Source of the DNA: an uncultured Oscillospiraceae bacterium
GTDB lineage: Bacteria; Bacillota_A; Clostridia; Oscillospirales; Oscillospiraceae
Reading direction: 5' to 3'
Length of the DNA: 36,178 bases
NCBI GenBank assembly: GCA_910579155.1
Contig: CAJTTS010000027.1
Coordinates: 1-36,178, forward strand
The notes beneath the pieces are model-generated. The model saw only the letters and a list, made by a program, of their open reading frames with translations. It did no database searches and was not told the DNA's origin. Made by a program: the position numbers and the translations under genes. Below are positions 1 through 8,587 of this stretch, piece after piece (the first letter of the stretch is position 1; the number at the start of each line of letters is the position of its first letter).

Positions 1-112
1 ACATACCGGCGCATCCGCTGATTCCAGAAATCATATTCCGCGCAGGCGGTGGCGTCGGGCCGCTGGGCGTGGATCAGGAGCTGTTCAGGGTACGGATATT
101 TATAGAACTGCT
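1..112 (-). pseudogene. Fragment of large conjugative-element protein
   Basis: Read on the minus strand, these bases encode a stretch containing YPYPEQLLIHAQRPDATAC followed by AEYDFWNQRMRRY. I recognise this as the conserved N-terminal block of the very large helicase/methylase-type proteins of Firmicutes conjugative elements (recognition from memory, not a search). The reading frame is closed by a TGA three codons before this block, and by a TAA a little further upstream, so the gene start is missing or broken. The rest of the gene would lie left of the window. It suggests that the uronide operon sits next to, or inside, an old conjugative element. Confidence 0.5.
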
Positions 113-188
113 GTCAAGGGCGAATTTAAGAGTTCCGAAAAAGTTCGATGGCCAGGTTCAAGTTCTTTTCCTGCGCGATTCGTAAGCA

Positions 189-234
189 GCAATAGGGATC
201 ACCACCTCTAAATAGAGGAGGCGATCCCTATTGC
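189..234. repeat. Long imperfect inverted repeat (about 21-bp arms)
   Basis: The left arm starts GCAATAGGGATC and the right arm ends GATCCCTATTGC, with only two internal mismatches and a 4-base loop. It lies between the GH2 stop codon and the left-edge fragment. No T-run follows on either strand, so it is not a classical intrinsic terminator. It could be an mRNA 3'-end stabiliser for the operon or the remnant of a small mobile element. Confidence 0.7.
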
Positions 235-360
235 TATTTACGGATATTTAATCAAAACAGTTTAGGCCATTCCATTACACTCATAACAATGGATGCGCTA
301 AAAATACACACCACAGTTAGCACTGCCACGATGTCCTGTGCCTCGTTTGAATTACTTGGT
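235..360. other. Gap downstream of GH2 gene
   Basis: There is no supported gene here. On the minus strand a short open frame ends with a hydrophobic run (VAVLTVVCIFSASIVMSVME) and a stop at about 288, but it has no ATG and no ribosome site. It may be the tail of a lost membrane-protein gene. Confidence 0.3.
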
Positions 361-2628
361 TTAAATGCGGTCGATCTGAATGAGCTTGGCGTTGAGGCTT
401 TCTAGGAACCCTTCGGGCAGCATCCCGCCGGCCATGCCCATCATGCGCTCCGGCGACGATTTCCGCAGCATATCCCACATTCCCACGCCGGGAGTCAAGT
501 CAAAGTTGGTGGCCAGCTTGAGCGCCTTGCGCACCACCTCCAGCGCCTCCGGCGACTGGGCCAACGTTTCCATAGAGTCCTTTACGCTGTACTTGCCCTC
601 GGGGAACTCCATGGGGGCGGTCAGGTCCAGGTTGCCTGCCAGCTTGAACCAGTTGGCCACCCCCTCGGCCCGCTCCTTCACCTCGGGCAGCACGTAGATG
701 GCGGGCTCCTGCTCCACCTTTTCCAGGGTGATGGAATCCATTGCATCCCCCGCCTTGACGGCTACAATGTGGAACCCCGGCTCCAGGGCCGCGGCAAACA
801 CAAACACCTTGTCCCCCGCCTGTTTCCCAACGCTCTCGCCGTCGATCAGCAGCTCCACCTGGGGCTGGTTGGAGTACACGCGGATCTCAACGGCCTCCCC
901 CGCCCGCTGGGCGTAGCGCCGTCCGCAGATATGGACCATGGGAGTTTTTGTCCAATACGCCTGATAGATATAGTAGCTGTCCTTTTTCGTCCTGCGGTCT
1001 ATGGTGACCAGGCCCTTGTTGTTCCGGCCCGCCACACCGCCCTCGTTCCGGGCCGCGCAGCCGAAGTCGAACATATTCCACACGTGGCTGGACCAGATCC
1101 AGGGCCGCTCGTCCAGCACTTTGGCCATGTGCTCGTGGTACAGCGCCTGGTATTCCTCGCTGTAGTCCCTGCAGGCGGGGCTGGGGCCGTGGTAGGTGAC
1201 GATCCCCTCGCAGCCGTACTCGGACAAGCCCAGGCAGATGTCCGGGTGCTCGGCATGGAATTTGTCCAGCCAGGGTCCGTTGTCCTCCATCTTTCCTCCG
1301 TACCAGCCGAAGTAGTGGTTGTAGCTCTCCACGTCGGTGATGTGGTGCATGGGGCCGCTGGTGGGGGTCATGGACACATGGGCGATGGTGGTCAGCCGGG
1401 TGGGGTCCAGCTCCTTTGCCAGCTTGTTCAGCTCATGGTGGTTTTCCACCAGCTTGTCCGAAATGCCGCCGATCAGGATCTCGTTGGAGATCCCCCAGAA
1501 GCAGATGGAGGGGTGGTTGTAGTTCTGGATGATGAGCTCCTTCAGCTGGCTGACACAGTTCTCATGGGCGGCGGGGTCCTGGTTGAACACGCTGATGAAG
1601 GGGATCTCCGCCCAGACAATGAAGCCCAGTTGGTCACAGGCGTCGTAGAAATCCTGGGAGTGCTGATAGTGGGCCAGACGGACGGTGTTGGCCCCCAGCT
1701 CCTTGATGATCCGGGCGTCCTCGAAATGGTCTGCCCGGGTGAGGGCGTTTCCTTGGTACAGCTTGTCCTGGTGGCGGCTGACGCCCCGGAGCGGAGTTGC
1801 CACGCCGTTGAGAATAAAGCCCTTTTGCGGATCACAGGAGAACTCCCGCACACCCACCTGGGCGGACACCTCGTCATACGCCTCGTTCCGGCGCTGGAGG
1901 ATGGCGGTGACGGTATACAAATAGGGATCGTCGATGTCCCAGCGATGGGCATTGGGCACAGCCACCGTAACCTTGGTGCTGTCAGCAGGCCGGACGGCAG
2001 AGGCGACCTCATGTCCTTCCGCGTTTTTTATGGAGTACATGACGGTGAAATTTTCGTCCGGGTCGGTCACCCAGCTCTCCAGCTCGAATTTCGCACCGCC
2101 GCAGGGGCAGGGCCTGGGGGTCGCCTTGAGGCCGGGACCGCCGAAATGGTCCAGATCAAAATGGGTGTGGGGCACGCTGATCAGGTTCACGCCCCGGTAC
2201 AGCCCGCCATAGAAGGTGAAGTCGGCGGACTGGGGGTAGACGCTGTCCTTATTGGAGTTGTCACAGGCCACAGCCAGCAGGTTTTTGCCGTCCTCCCTGC
2301 ACAGCTCGGTGACATCGGCCCGGAAGGCGGAGTAGCCGCCCTCATGATAAACGGCCTGTCTGCCGTTGACGTACACCGCGGCCTGCTGGCCCGCCGCCAG
2401 GATCTCCACATACACGCGGCCGCCGGGCAGGGGCTGCCTGGGCATCTCAAAGGTTCGGGCATACCAGCAGCGGCCCCGGTAGTAGTTTCCGCCGCCGTCC
2501 ATGCCGTCCACCGCGTTCCAGGTGTGGGGCAGATCCACGTCCTGCCAGTGTTCCGGGAACTCGGCGGGCAGGCCCGCGTCCTCCCGGATGAATTTCCAGC
2601 CCTGATCCAAATCGATGATGGTGCGCAT
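361..2628 (-). CDS. GH2 family beta-glycosidase (beta-glucuronidase/galactosidase type)
   Basis: A 755-residue glycoside hydrolase family 2 enzyme, expected to be cytoplasmic because no signal peptide is seen. The order is a sugar-binding jelly-roll domain (about 1-165), an immunoglobulin-like domain (about 170-265), a TIM barrel (about 266-565) and a C-terminal beta domain. The family acid/base glutamate is in GISNE (E383) and the nucleophile in GLSEYG (E470). An N-x-K-G motif at 536-539 is the feature that binds the uronate carboxylate in beta-glucuronidases, but GH2 beta-galactosidases with the same string exist, so substrate is not settled. The GH88, DhuI-like and DhuD-like neighbours favour a uronide. 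It is the last gene of the operon, with an AGGAGG-type site before ATG. The extra ~90-residue helical C-terminus (after about 665) is unusual and not recognised. Confidence 0.85.
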   Translation of the reverse strand: MRTIIDLDQGWKFIREDAGLPAEFPEHWQDVDLPHTWNAVDGMDGGGNYYRGRCWYARTFEMPRQPLPGGRVYVEILAAGQQAAVYVNGRQAVYHEGGYSAFRADVTELCREDGKNLLAVACDNSNKDSVYPQSADFTFYGGLYRGVNLISVPHTHFDLDHFGGPGLKATPRPCPCGGAKFELESWVTDPDENFTVMYSIKNAEGHEVASAVRPADSTKVTVAVPNAHRWDIDDPYLYTVTAILQRRNEAYDEVSAQVGVREFSCDPQKGFILNGVATPLRGVSRHQDKLYQGNALTRADHFEDARIIKELGANTVRLAHYQHSQDFYDACDQLGFIVWAEIPFISVFNQDPAAHENCVSQLKELIIQNYNHPSICFWGISNEILIGGISDKLVENHHELNKLAKELDPTRLTTIAHVSMTPTSGPMHHITDVESYNHYFGWYGGKMEDNGPWLDKFHAEHPDICLGLSEYGCEGIVTYHGPSPACRDYSEEYQALYHEHMAKVLDERPWIWSSHVWNMFDFGCAARNEGGVAGRNNKGLVTIDRRTKKDSYYIYQAYWTKTPMVHICGRRYAQRAGEAVEIRVYSNQPQVELLIDGESVGKQAGDKVFVFAAALEPGFHIVAVKAGDAMDSITLEKVEQEPAIYVLPEVKERAEGVANWFKLAGNLDLTAPMEFPEGKYSVKDSMETLAQSPEALEVVRKALKLATNFDLTPGVGMWDMLRKSSPERMMGMAGGMLPEGFLESLNAKLIQIDRI

Positions 2629-2683
2629 TGTGCTGCCTCCTATTTATGCGCCCTTACCTGATCCCACATGGAAAGGGCAAATA

Positions 2684-2813
2684 CTATTTGGGCGAGTGGT
2701 CCGGCTTGTCGTTGAGCAGGCCGACAGGCACCTGCGGGTACAGCATGATGAGCCCCCGCGCGCAGACGGCATAGACCAGGCTGCTGACCAGCAGGACGCA
2801 GAACGCCTGCTCG
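2684..2813 (-). other. Possible remnant of a membrane-protein C-terminus
   Basis: Between the YhcH-type gene and GH2, the minus strand has an open frame with a hydrophobic stretch (FCVLLVSSLVYAVC) that ends in KPDHSPK and a TAG at 2684-2686. It lacks a start codon with a ribosome site, apart from an internal ATG about 20 codons before the end. I cannot tell a gene remnant from chance; codon composition is like that of the neighbours. Confidence 0.25.
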
Positions 2814-3287
2814 CTATGTTGGCTCCAGCAGGCTCTGCCTGATCTTCGCCACCGCTTTTCTCACGCTGCCGGGGCTTCCGGCGGCGCAGCAGGGCCGGTG
2901 GATGCTGTCGGAAAAGAAGATGCAGTAACCGCCGGGGACCACATCAACAAAATTTTCGTTCTCCAGGTCCTTGTAAAGGATGATGTCCTTATCCCGCATA
3001 TCCCATTGGACGGTCTCTTTCCCGGTATAAGGCGCATAGCCCATCCGCTCCACGCCAGACACGACGTATTGGAGATCCAGATAATCGATATGCCGCTCAG
3101 GGAGGCACTCTTCCATCGGTTTTGTGGTGATATCCTGGATGTTAACGTAGATGTCCCGCCCTTGAATCTCATAGGTTCCCGGCTCCATGCCGGTGAGGTC
3201 ATGGCCCGCGATCCATTCCAGGGCGGTCCGGATGGCCGCCGGATAGGGACAAGGGCAGTCTATCGCAAGGGAAGAGGAAAAGATCAT
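2814..3287 (-). CDS. YhcH/YjgK/YiaL (DUF386) family protein
   Basis: About 157 residues, the usual length for this cupin-fold family, members of which sit in sialate and uronate operons and include the small EbgC subunit of the Ebg beta-galactosidase. Supporting residues are YVNIQDITTKP, E-R-HIDYLDLQYVVSGVE, YCIFFSDSIHRP and the closing V-R-KAVAKI. The two His and two Glu/Asp positions typical of the metal site are present. The molecular reaction is not firmly known; handling of sugar anomers or isomers is proposed. A GTG two codons upstream is only two bases from GGAGG, so the ATG at 3287 (protein beginning MIFSSS), eight bases from GGAGG, is the better start and matches family N-termini. 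Confidence 0.8.
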   Translation of the reverse strand: MIFSSSLAIDCPCPYPAAIRTALEWIAGHDLTGMEPGTYEIQGRDIYVNIQDITTKPMEECLPERHIDYLDLQYVVSGVERMGYAPYTGKETVQWDMRDKDIILYKDLENENFVDVVPGGYCIFFSDSIHRPCCAAGSPGSVRKAVAKIRQSLLEPT

Positions 3288-3302
3288 CGCCACGGCCTCC
3301 TT

Positions 3303-4121
3303 TTATTCAGAATTTCGCCCAAACGCCTCGATCTGCGTCAGTGCCGGGAAGGGAGAGGGGTCGTCCGCCTTGATGAGCTGCCCCACCTTCAGCCAGGTGA
3401 TGCCCTGGCGCTTGATGGGAAAGCTCTGAGGCTCCGCCCGCTTGCCCAGCTCCACCACCTCCGATGTGCCGTCGGAGAAGCTCACCGTCCCCTGGGTCCA
3501 CCAGCTGTCGTGGGGGAAGTCCGCCCGGGTGGTCAGGCGCAGCTCCTCCAGGTCCACCGGGCGGCCGAATTCCACCGTGATCTCCGCGTCCTCCCGCTGG
3601 TCGATGCCCCAGGATTGGAAGGGCCAAGGATAGTGGCAGGAGTTGGCCAGCACCCCGTCAATGGCGTTCCGGGCGGCGAATAGCGGCGCGATGGGCCCCT
3701 TGGTCTCCGCGTTGGCGTGGACGTGGGGATAGCAACCTACATCGTCGTGCTGGTCCATCACGTTTTTGGCCAGATTGCGGAAATTCTTGTTTTCCTCCGG
3801 CCTTGCTCTACGCATCGTGATGTAATGGGTGGGGCCGGAAAAGCTGCCGAGGCAATAAGAGATCCTGTCCGCTTTCGAATACTCATTTCTCTCAAACGGG
3901 ATGGTGTACGCTAACCGTTCTTGGGTAAGGTAGACATATGCCTCATCCATCGCTCCATCCACTCGTATCACATAAAAGCCGGGAACCTCATCGCTGGTAA
4001 AAACCAGCGTATCTCCCAACTCATACTCCTTGGGATACACCAGGTGGATCTCGTCCTCACCACGTACCCAATACTCATTCTCCCCCTGTGTATTCAGCAC
4101 AGAAATACCCAATTTTGCCAT
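3303..4121 (-). CDS. Discoidin-like carbohydrate-binding protein of unknown role
   Basis: About 272 residues without signal peptide or membrane segment. The C-terminal half (from about residue 140) reads like an F5/8-type discoidin fold: it has a conserved N-A-IDGVLAN stretch, a WGIDQREDAEITVEFGRPVD block and D-SWWTQGTVSFSDG, a pattern of galactose-binding-like sandwiches. The N-terminal 130 residues form another beta domain. No catalytic motif is seen. A GTG five codons upstream overlaps the GGAGG ribosome site, so the ATG giving MAKLGI (4121) is chosen. It lies between the isomerase and YhcH genes, closely spaced, so it should be co-transcribed. Being cytoplasmic, it might bind a substrate or be part of an enzyme; function is unproven. 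Confidence 0.65.
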   Translation of the reverse strand: MAKLGISVLNTQGENEYWVRGEDEIHLVYPKEYELGDTLVFTSDEVPGFYVIRVDGAMDEAYVYLTQERLAYTIPFERNEYSKADRISYCLGSFSGPTHYITMRRARPEENKNFRNLAKNVMDQHDDVGCYPHVHANAETKGPIAPLFAARNAIDGVLANSCHYPWPFQSWGIDQREDAEITVEFGRPVDLEELRLTTRADFPHDSWWTQGTVSFSDGTSEVVELGKRAEPQSFPIKRQGITWLKVGQLIKADDPSPFPALTQIEAFGRNSE

Positions 4122-4194
4122 AGTTTCATCCTCCACAGAAGCATGCTCAAGATCCCCGATACCAACTGATACCGGGGATCCTGCGCGTTGTTGT

Positions 4195-4830
4195 TTACAG
4201 CAGACCCTTCACATAGTCCGCGATGGCCTGGTCCTTGCATCTGGCGAAAAACAGCTCCTGGAACCGCTCCCCCGCCACAGCGCCCTTGACCAGCTCCTGG
4301 TCGATATCCTTGAGGCCATCCACCAGGGGGCGCAGGGTCTTGGTCCGGACTTCGTCCAGAATGCGCTTGTTGCGCATCTCGGGCTCCACCCGCTCCGGGG
4401 GATAGCCCTGGCCGTGGCCGAAGCCGAACAGCTTCTCAAACACGTACTCCAGGTTCAGCTCTCCGCCCCAGCCGAAGCCCTTGGCGAAGGGCATGGCCAC
4501 GGCGTTGCCGTCGTTGACGTGGGCGAAGGTGTAGGCGTCCACTGGATCCTCCACGTGGCCGCAGATCACCCCGGGGAAGCTGTTCATGGCCAGCATGGCT
4601 CCCTCGCCGGTGCCGCAGCCGGTGACCACGAAGTCCGCCGCCCCGCTGTTGAGCAGGATGGCCCCCAGGATGCCGCACTGGACATAGGTGAGCTGGGCGT
4701 TGTCGTCTGCGGCGTACATGCCGTAGTTGTCCACGGTGTGGCCCATGGGCTCCACAACTTTTTTCAGGGCTGCCAAGATGGTGCCGTTCTTGGCAGCCTG
4801 GCTGTTCTCGTTGATGAGTGCGATTTTCAT
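4195..4830 (-). CDS. RpiB/LacAB-family isomerase, DhuI-like
   Basis: A 211-residue member of the RpiB/LacA/LacB sugar-phosphate isomerase family, with the family's Rossmann-like start (MKIALINENS), active-site loop GCGTGEG (71-77) and FAHVNDGNAVAMP (102-114). Streptococcal DhuI, an RpiB-fold enzyme, isomerises the 4-deoxy-5-keto-uronate that forms after GH88 releases an unsaturated uronic acid; it replaces KduI. The partner enzyme is an SDR dehydrogenase, and one is encoded immediately upstream. Context with GH88 therefore favours DhuI activity over ribose-5-phosphate isomerase. It has an extended C-terminal helix region compared with the ~150-residue RpiB, consistent with the uronate subgroup. 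AGGAGG lies seven bases before ATG. Confidence 0.8.
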   Translation of the reverse strand: MKIALINENSQAAKNGTILAALKKVVEPMGHTVDNYGMYAADDNAQLTYVQCGILGAILLNSGAADFVVTGCGTGEGAMLAMNSFPGVICGHVEDPVDAYTFAHVNDGNAVAMPFAKGFGWGGELNLEYVFEKLFGFGHGQGYPPERVEPEMRNKRILDEVRTKTLRPLVDGLKDIDQELVKGAVAGERFQELFFARCKDQAIADYVKGLL

Positions 4831-4844
4831 TGTTTTACCTCCTA

Positions 4845-5654
4845 TCAGCCCCCGGCGGGCTGCTTGCCGATGTAGGCCAGGATACCGCCGTCCACATACA
4901 GGATGTGGCCGTTGACAAAGTCAGAGGCGGGAGAGGCCAGGAACACCGCCGGACCGCCCAGATCGGCCGCTTCGCCCCAGCGGTTGGCTGGGGTCTTGGC
5001 CAGGATGAACTGGTCGAAGGGGTGTTTGGAGCCGTCGGGCTGGATCTCCCGCAGCGGTGCGGTCTGGGGCGTGGCGATATAGCCCGGGCCGATGCCGTTG
5101 CACTGGATGTTGTACTGACCATACTCGGAAGCGATGTTCTTGGTGAGCATCTTCAGCCCACCCTTGGCGGCGGCGTAGGCGGACACGGTCTCCCGGCCCA
5201 GCTCGCTCATCATGGAGCAGATGTTGATGATCTTGCCGCCGCCCTTTCGGATCATGGCGGGAATCACGGCCTTGGACACGATGAACGGGGCGTTCAGGTC
5301 CACGTCGATGACCTGGCGGAAGTCCTTGGCGGACATCTCCACCATGGGGATGCGCTTGATGATGCCCGCGTTGTTCACCAGGATGTCGATGACGCCCACC
5401 TCGGCCTCAATCTTGGCCACCAGAGCGTTCACGGCGTCCTCGTCGGTGACATCGCACACATAGCCGTGGGCGGTGATGCCCGCCTCTTTGTAGGCGGCCA
5501 CACCCTTGTCCACCAGCTCCTGCTTGATGTCGTTGAACACGATGGTGGCCCCCGCCTCCGCCATGGCAGAAGCGATGGAAAAGCCGATGCCGTAGGATGC
5601 TCCAGTCACCAGGGCGATCTTGCCGTCCAGACGAAAGCTCTTGTCGTTGATCAT
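4845..5654 (-). CDS. SDR oxidoreductase, DhuD/KduD type
   Basis: A 269-residue classical short-chain dehydrogenase. Visible motifs are the nucleotide-binding TGASYGIG (17-24), NNAG (94-97), catalytic S147, and Y160-x3-K164. Family relatives are 2-deoxy-D-gluconate 3-dehydrogenase (KduD), gluconate 5-dehydrogenase and streptococcal DhuD, which reduces the DhuI product to 2-keto-3-deoxygluconate with NAD(P)H. Only 14 bases separate its stop from the isomerase start, so the two are surely co-expressed and probably act in sequence. The start ATG has AAGGAG ten bases upstream. The exact cofactor cannot be read with confidence from the sequence. Confidence 0.85.
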   Translation of the reverse strand: MINDKSFRLDGKIALVTGASYGIGFSIASAMAEAGATIVFNDIKQELVDKGVAAYKEAGITAHGYVCDVTDEDAVNALVAKIEAEVGVIDILVNNAGIIKRIPMVEMSAKDFRQVIDVDLNAPFIVSKAVIPAMIRKGGGKIINICSMMSELGRETVSAYAAAKGGLKMLTKNIASEYGQYNIQCNGIGPGYIATPQTAPLREIQPDGSKHPFDQFILAKTPANRWGEAADLGGPAVFLASPASDFVNGHILYVDGGILAYIGKQPAGG

Positions 5655-5734
5655 GTTGGATGTTCTCCTTCAAAATAGTGTATTGGCGTACCGCCTAGGG
5701 GCGGTCTGGCAATTTTCAGTCAAATAGATCCGGG

Positions 5735-5764
5735 AAGGGAGGCCGCCGCACGGCGGCCTCCCTT
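5735..5764. terminator. Strong GC stem-loop between symporter and SDR genes
   Basis: A perfect stem (GGGAGGCCGCCG paired with CGGCGGCCTCCC, two more A-T pairs outside) sits in the gap downstream of the symporter. The T-run lies on the plus-strand side, so for the minus-strand operon only two T follow the stem. It may act as a partial terminator or as an mRNA end stabiliser that sets different levels of transporter and enzyme transcripts. Confidence 0.6.
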
Positions 5765-5781
5765 TTTAGTATCTGCAAAAA

Positions 5782-7218
5782 TCACTTGGCCTCGGCTTCA
5801 GCCTTCATGGCGGACAGCTTCGCCTGAACGTCCTCCATGGTGGCGTTGTCCAGCGTATAGAATTTCATGGCCACGATAGACAGAAGGTAACCCACAATGG
5901 GCAGTCCCATCCACAGCACCATAGAAACTGTGACCAGGTTGCCCGTAACGGGGTCGCCGATCTGGGGCAGGGAGGTGACATAGCCGATCCCCGCGAAAGC
6001 AAAGCCCACGATGGTGGTGGCAAAGGCCACGATGGTCTTGTCCACCAGGGAGTAGGCCGCGCTGATGACACCGGCGATCTGCTTGCCGCCGTTTTGGCTC
6101 ATTTCATAGTCCGCCACGTCGGCCAGCATGGGCATGCGCAGCCCGTTGGTCACGGTCATGCAGGCCTGGAAAATGCAGTGGAACACAAGGAAGATCGCGG
6201 TCATAGGGAGCGTCCTGCCGATCTGCGTCGGGTCGCCCAGAACGAACAGAGCGATCATCACACACCCCGCCACCACAGAGCCGATGCTGAAATTGCGCAG
6301 AGCCGTCCGCTTTCCCATTTTGATGGCCACCTGGTTGCCAAAGATCGACACCAGGATGTTGGGGATGAACACGATCAGGCCCAGTCTGCCATAAAACTCA
6401 TAATTTCCAGCAATGATGCCCCAGATAGCAATCATCACGCTGGTGTTTGTGGCGATGTTCATGGCGATACGGTCCGAGGCGCAGGCCACCAGGATCATTT
6501 GGAAGTTGCGGTTGTTCTTCATAACCTTGAACATATCCGAAGGGGACACCTTCTCCTTGCTCAAGCTGCGGTAATTCTCCGGAACATCGCGGTCCCAAAT
6601 GCTGATCACGGTGAGCACCAGGATGATGAAGCTCACCACCAGCATGGTCAGGCACAGCTCCTGCATGGTGCCCAGGTCGATAACGCCGCCATGCTTCGGA
6701 ACCAGGTAGTTGGTGTTGTAGAACGTGAAGGCCATCCCGAAAAAGCTGGAGAGGATACCCATAAAGAGGCCCAGCCGGTTGCGCTGAACGGGCTCATTGG
6801 TGAAGGCCACCCGGGCGCCGCCCTGAGAGGTCATCATGAAGCTGTAGCCGATGACGTACACGGCGTAGATCAGGATGAACACGATCGGACTTGCGCCGAC
6901 GCAGAAGAAATACATGCCCAGGATGGAAATGGCGCTGATGATCCAGCCCAGGATCATCGTCGGGCGGTACCGCCCGAACTTTCCGTCCGTCCGCTCCACG
7001 ATGAAGGCGATGATTGGGTCGGTGATGGCGTCGAAAATGCGGGACGCGGTGGCGATCATGGCCACGGTGGTGGCGAGAAGGCCGTAGTAACCCGCGCCCA
7101 GGTAGGTGATGAAGTTCATCACAAACAGGAAGCAGATGAGAAGCAGGTCATGGATCGAAAAGAGATACAGCTGCCAGGGTTTTGCTTTGCGGTATTGCAC
7201 AGTGTTGGTCGCGTCCAT
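5782..7218 (-). CDS. GPH-family sugar:cation symporter (MFS_2)
   Basis: A 478-residue integral membrane protein with about twelve hydrophobic segments. It carries the glycoside-pentoside-hexuronide signature between helices 2 and 3 (FDAITDPIIAF then ERTDGKFGRYRP) and the mid-protein MLADVADYE segment typical of MelB/LacS/UidB relatives. It has no PTS IIA domain at the C-terminus. Such carriers import glycosides or uronides with Na+ or H+. Between GH88 and DhuD-like genes it is the likely importer of the unsaturated uronide disaccharide (inference). A GAGGAG site precedes ATG. The protein end is a short Glu/Ala/Lys-rich cytoplasmic tail. Confidence 0.88.
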   Translation of the reverse strand: MDATNTVQYRKAKPWQLYLFSIHDLLLICFLFVMNFITYLGAGYYGLLATTVAMIATASRIFDAITDPIIAFIVERTDGKFGRYRPTMILGWIISAISILGMYFFCVGASPIVFILIYAVYVIGYSFMMTSQGGARVAFTNEPVQRNRLGLFMGILSSFFGMAFTFYNTNYLVPKHGGVIDLGTMQELCLTMLVVSFIILVLTVISIWDRDVPENYRSLSKEKVSPSDMFKVMKNNRNFQMILVACASDRIAMNIATNTSVMIAIWGIIAGNYEFYGRLGLIVFIPNILVSIFGNQVAIKMGKRTALRNFSIGSVVAGCVMIALFVLGDPTQIGRTLPMTAIFLVFHCIFQACMTVTNGLRMPMLADVADYEMSQNGGKQIAGVISAAYSLVDKTIVAFATTIVGFAFAGIGYVTSLPQIGDPVTGNLVTVSMVLWMGLPIVGYLLSIVAMKFYTLDNATMEDVQAKLSAMKAEAEAK

Positions 7219-7301
7219 CGTTGTCTCCTCACTTTCCGAAGCATGCCGATCCGCATGTCTTCTCTCTAATTTATTTTGTGAAATATACAGGACGTCCTGC
7301 T

Positions 7302-8528
7302 TTACCAGATGAACAGACTGTCTCCCCGGAGCCGCAACAGGGCCTCGATGAGATAGTAGTCGCTGTAGATGATGGGCACCTCCGTGTTGCTCCCGTCCGG
7401 ATCGTGGTAGAAGTAAGTGCCGCCGTCCACGATGGAGTCCACCTCGGGATCCCAGTTGCAGAACTTCTGGTCGCAGGCCCTCAGCATTTTCAGCGCGGCC
7501 TGGACATAGAGGCGCTTCTCGTGCTCCGGGACGTGCCCGGCGATTTCCAACAGACCGCAGGCGGAGATCATGGAGGAGGTGGTGTCATACTTGACGGGCT
7601 CGGCGGGAGCGCGGTAATCCACCAGGGGCAGCCAGTCGTTGACGGCCATGGAGGAAATGACGTAGTGCGCCGCCCGTTTCGCGGTGGTGAGGAAGCTCTC
7701 GTCCTGGGTGTGGCGGTAGGCGAGGGCAAAGCCGTACAGCGCCCAGGACTGGCCCCGGCTCCAGGCGGACCCGACCCCATACCCCTGGCCGCCGGGCGCG
7801 TCCACGAACTCCCCGGTTGCCGGATCGAAGCGGACGATGTGGTTGGAGCTGCCGTCCCCCCGGGCGATGTACTGCTGGGCGGTTTTGGCGTGGTTCAGGG
7901 CGACCTGCGCGTACCGGGGGTCCTTTGTGGTTTCGGAGGCCCAGAACAGCATGGGGATGTTCATCAGGCAGTCGATGATCATCCAGCCGCTCAGGGGCAC
8001 GCCGCCGCCCATCATTTTCTCCATCATCTCGCTGTCGTTCCAGGCGCGGATATACCGGCCTGCGGAATTATAGCGGCCCGCCAGGGTCTGCGCCGCGATC
8101 AGCGCGTTCTTCCTGGACTCAAGGTTTCCGGTCTTGCGGTAATTGGCCACCGCGGAGGGCAGAAGGACAAAGCCGATGTCATGGCCCGCCAGGTCGATCT
8201 GGACCAGATTGCTCATGATGCGGGCTTCCACCCCTTCGGCCGTGGTACGGTACGCCTCGTCGCCTGTGGTCTGATACATCTGCCACAGCATTCCCGGCCA
8301 GAAGCCGTTGGTCCAGTAGCAGAGCAGGGGAGACTTTCCGTCCTTCTCGGCCTCTTTGCCCGTCGTGCCGAAGTCCAGGTCGTGGTACTTGCCGTCTCTG
8401 GGGCTGTAGGGGATCATCGTCCCCACCCGCTCGCACTCCCGCTTCATCTTCACGAGCAGCTTGTCATAGGTGCTGCTGAGCCAAGCCTGGTCCTCTTCGG
8501 TCAGAATGGTCTTGATGTACTCTTCCAT
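7302..8528 (-). CDS. Unsaturated glucuronyl hydrolase, GH88 (copy 1)
   Basis: A 408-residue (alpha/alpha)6-barrel enzyme of family GH88, which hydrates the 4,5-double bond of the unsaturated uronic acid at the non-reducing end of lyase products, releasing the unsaturated sugar. The two aspartates corresponding to the catalytic pair of Bacillus UGL are visible in GHDIGF (D117) and WMIIDCLMN (D186). YWTNGFWPGMLWQMY, ANYRKTG and RGQSWALYGFALAYRHT are family signatures. No signal peptide, so it acts inside the cell after import. Its start has GGAGGG about eight bases upstream. It is a close paralogue of the next gene, with length and most motifs shared. Confidence 0.9.
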   Translation of the reverse strand: MEEYIKTILTEEDQAWLSSTYDKLLVKMKRECERVGTMIPYSPRDGKYHDLDFGTTGKEAEKDGKSPLLCYWTNGFWPGMLWQMYQTTGDEAYRTTAEGVEARIMSNLVQIDLAGHDIGFVLLPSAVANYRKTGNLESRKNALIAAQTLAGRYNSAGRYIRAWNDSEMMEKMMGGGVPLSGWMIIDCLMNIPMLFWASETTKDPRYAQVALNHAKTAQQYIARGDGSSNHIVRFDPATGEFVDAPGGQGYGVGSAWSRGQSWALYGFALAYRHTQDESFLTTAKRAAHYVISSMAVNDWLPLVDYRAPAEPVKYDTTSSMISACGLLEIAGHVPEHEKRLYVQAALKMLRACDQKFCNWDPEVDSIVDGGTYFYHDPDGSNTEVPIIYSDYYLIEALLRLRGDSLFIW

Positions 8529-8587
8529 CTCTTGTGCTCCCTCCCATCGTTTTATTGACTGTCAATTTCTCATGCTCTGATCTGCGG

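Noticed and set aside
769..2661. A 630-codon open frame on the plus strand opposite the GH2 gene
   Set aside because: It mirrors GC-rich codons of the GH2 gene, has biased low-complexity composition (Val/Gly/His/Asp) and no ribosome site; similar antisense frames lie opposite most GC-rich genes here, including 6094-7269, 7182-8558 and the long minus-strand frames at 31587-36092.
5735..5764. A full terminator ending the symporter transcript
   Set aside because: The T-run is on the wrong side for the minus-strand operon; kept only as a stem-loop with possible partial effect.
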